NCBI GenBank assembly: GCA_947471745.1
Contig: CANJKZ010000398.1
Coordinates: forward strand, 186,001 to 250,000
DNA from: Closterium sp. Naga37s-1
Lineage: Eukaryota; Streptophyta; Zygnematophyceae; Desmidiales; Closteriaceae
Direction: 5' to 3'
DNA: 64,000 bases
Positions within the stretch are counted from its first letter, which is position 1. Each line of letters starts with the position of its first letter. Positions 63,311 through 64,000 of this stretch are shown here, piece by piece. The notes under the pieces are model-generated. The model did no database searches, was not told the origin of the DNA, and was given only the letters and a program-made list of their open reading frames with translations. A program made the position numbers and the translations under genes.

Positions 63311-64000
63311 AGTGGCGGCTGCTCCAGGCGGCCAGGGGCGGCCGCTGCAGGGGCGGCTACTCCAGGGTCCAGGGGCAGCCGCAGGTTCGGCGGCGGCAGC
63401 GCAGCTCCCTCGGCGGCGGTGGCACGTGCTGCTGCAGGTCCGGCAGCGGCAGTGCTGCTCCTTCGGCGGCGGCGGCTGCTGTAGGTCCGGCGGCGGCCGT
63501 TTCTGCTCCTTCGGCGGCAGCAGCTGCTACAGGTCCGGCGGCGGCAGTTGCGGCTGGCACGGTGGCGGCAGCGGCTTCTGGTTCAGCGGCGGCAGCTGTC
63601 ACAGGTGAGGCGGCTGCTGCGAGCGGCTGCCGTGACAAAGGAGGGGCAGGGCCGCAACAGAGGCGGCAGCGGCAGGGGCGGCAGGGCCGCGAAGAGCCGC
63701 GGAGGGCGGCGACAGGGCCGTGAGGGGCCGCGAAGGACTGCGACGGGGCCGCGAAGGGCGGCTACGGGGTCGCTAAGGGCGGCGACGGGGCCACTAAGGG
63801 CGGCGACGGGGTCGCTAAGGGCGGCGACGGGGCCGCGAGGGGCCGCGAGGGGCCGCTAAAGGGGCCGCGAGGGGCTGCGAAAGGGGCCGCTAAGGGGCGG
63901 CGCGCGGGGTCGACGGGGCCGTAAGGGGCCGCTAGGGGCGGCGCGCGGGGTCGACGGGGCCGTAGGGGGCCGCTAAGGGGCGGCGCGCGGGGTCGACGGG
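63311..64000. repeat. GC-rich low-complexity leader of element A2
   Basis: GGCGGC-rich triplets (63380-63620), then GGGGCCGCTAAGGGCGGCGAC-like units of about 20 bp to the window end. No domain is seen in the frames. The 5' LTR of A2 should lie beyond 64000. Confidence 0.7.

Overview
The window looks like nuclear DNA of a plant-lineage eukaryote. The evidence is GT-AG introns, plant-type LTR retrotransposons primed by initiator tRNA-Met (TGGTATCAGAGC), and a chromodomain-bearing Ty3/gypsy element. The many short-LTR copia elements and GC-rich low-complexity tracts suggest a streptophyte alga or early land plant; this placement is inference and no species is claimed. No rRNA, tRNA, CRISPR array or bacterial-type operon was seen.

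Layout. 1-765 is the 3' end of a copia element (called family A here). 1274-2492 (minus) is a spliced host gene with a coiled coil and leucine-rich repeats, possibly with a further exon at 3156-3246. 3576-28882 is a three-level nest. A Ty3/gypsy chromovirus (TSD ATCAA) carries in its 5' LTR a copia element (3705-23291, TSD AATTG). That copia carries two copies of a second copia family in opposite orientation: 7324-13806 (TSD ACACC) and 15345-21827 (TSD CCACT), each exactly 6483 bp. 29592-33410 (plus) is a spliced host gene for a secreted GH30-family, endo-beta-1,6-galactanase-like enzyme. Before the nest inserted, the two host genes lay about 1-2 kb apart, diverging.

33649-64000 is almost all retrotransposon. 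It holds a TIR element (33649-34104), a minus-strand family B copia (34309-41620) with a 207-bp MITE in its 3' LTR, and a 2.3-kb tandem duplication (40482-45135) spanning the 5' LTRs of the B element and of a plus-strand A element. Then come the decayed A element (to 48842), a diverged repeat present as an inverted pair (39880-40481 and 48848-49470), a deletion derivative of A (50128-52388), and two nested minus-strand A elements (52389-57418 and 57419 to beyond the window).

The strongest finding is a complete candidate -1 ribosomal frameshift signal at the gag-pol overlap of the Ty3/gypsy element: the heptamer GGGAAAC in the correct phase, 4 nt before an H-type pseudoknot. Also notable are triplicated exon-intron boundaries on both sides of one intron of the GH30 gene, the 6.5-kb inverted pair of young copia elements (one with a mutated RT active site), and a family B element that lost its protease and RT catalytic segments by in-frame deletions.
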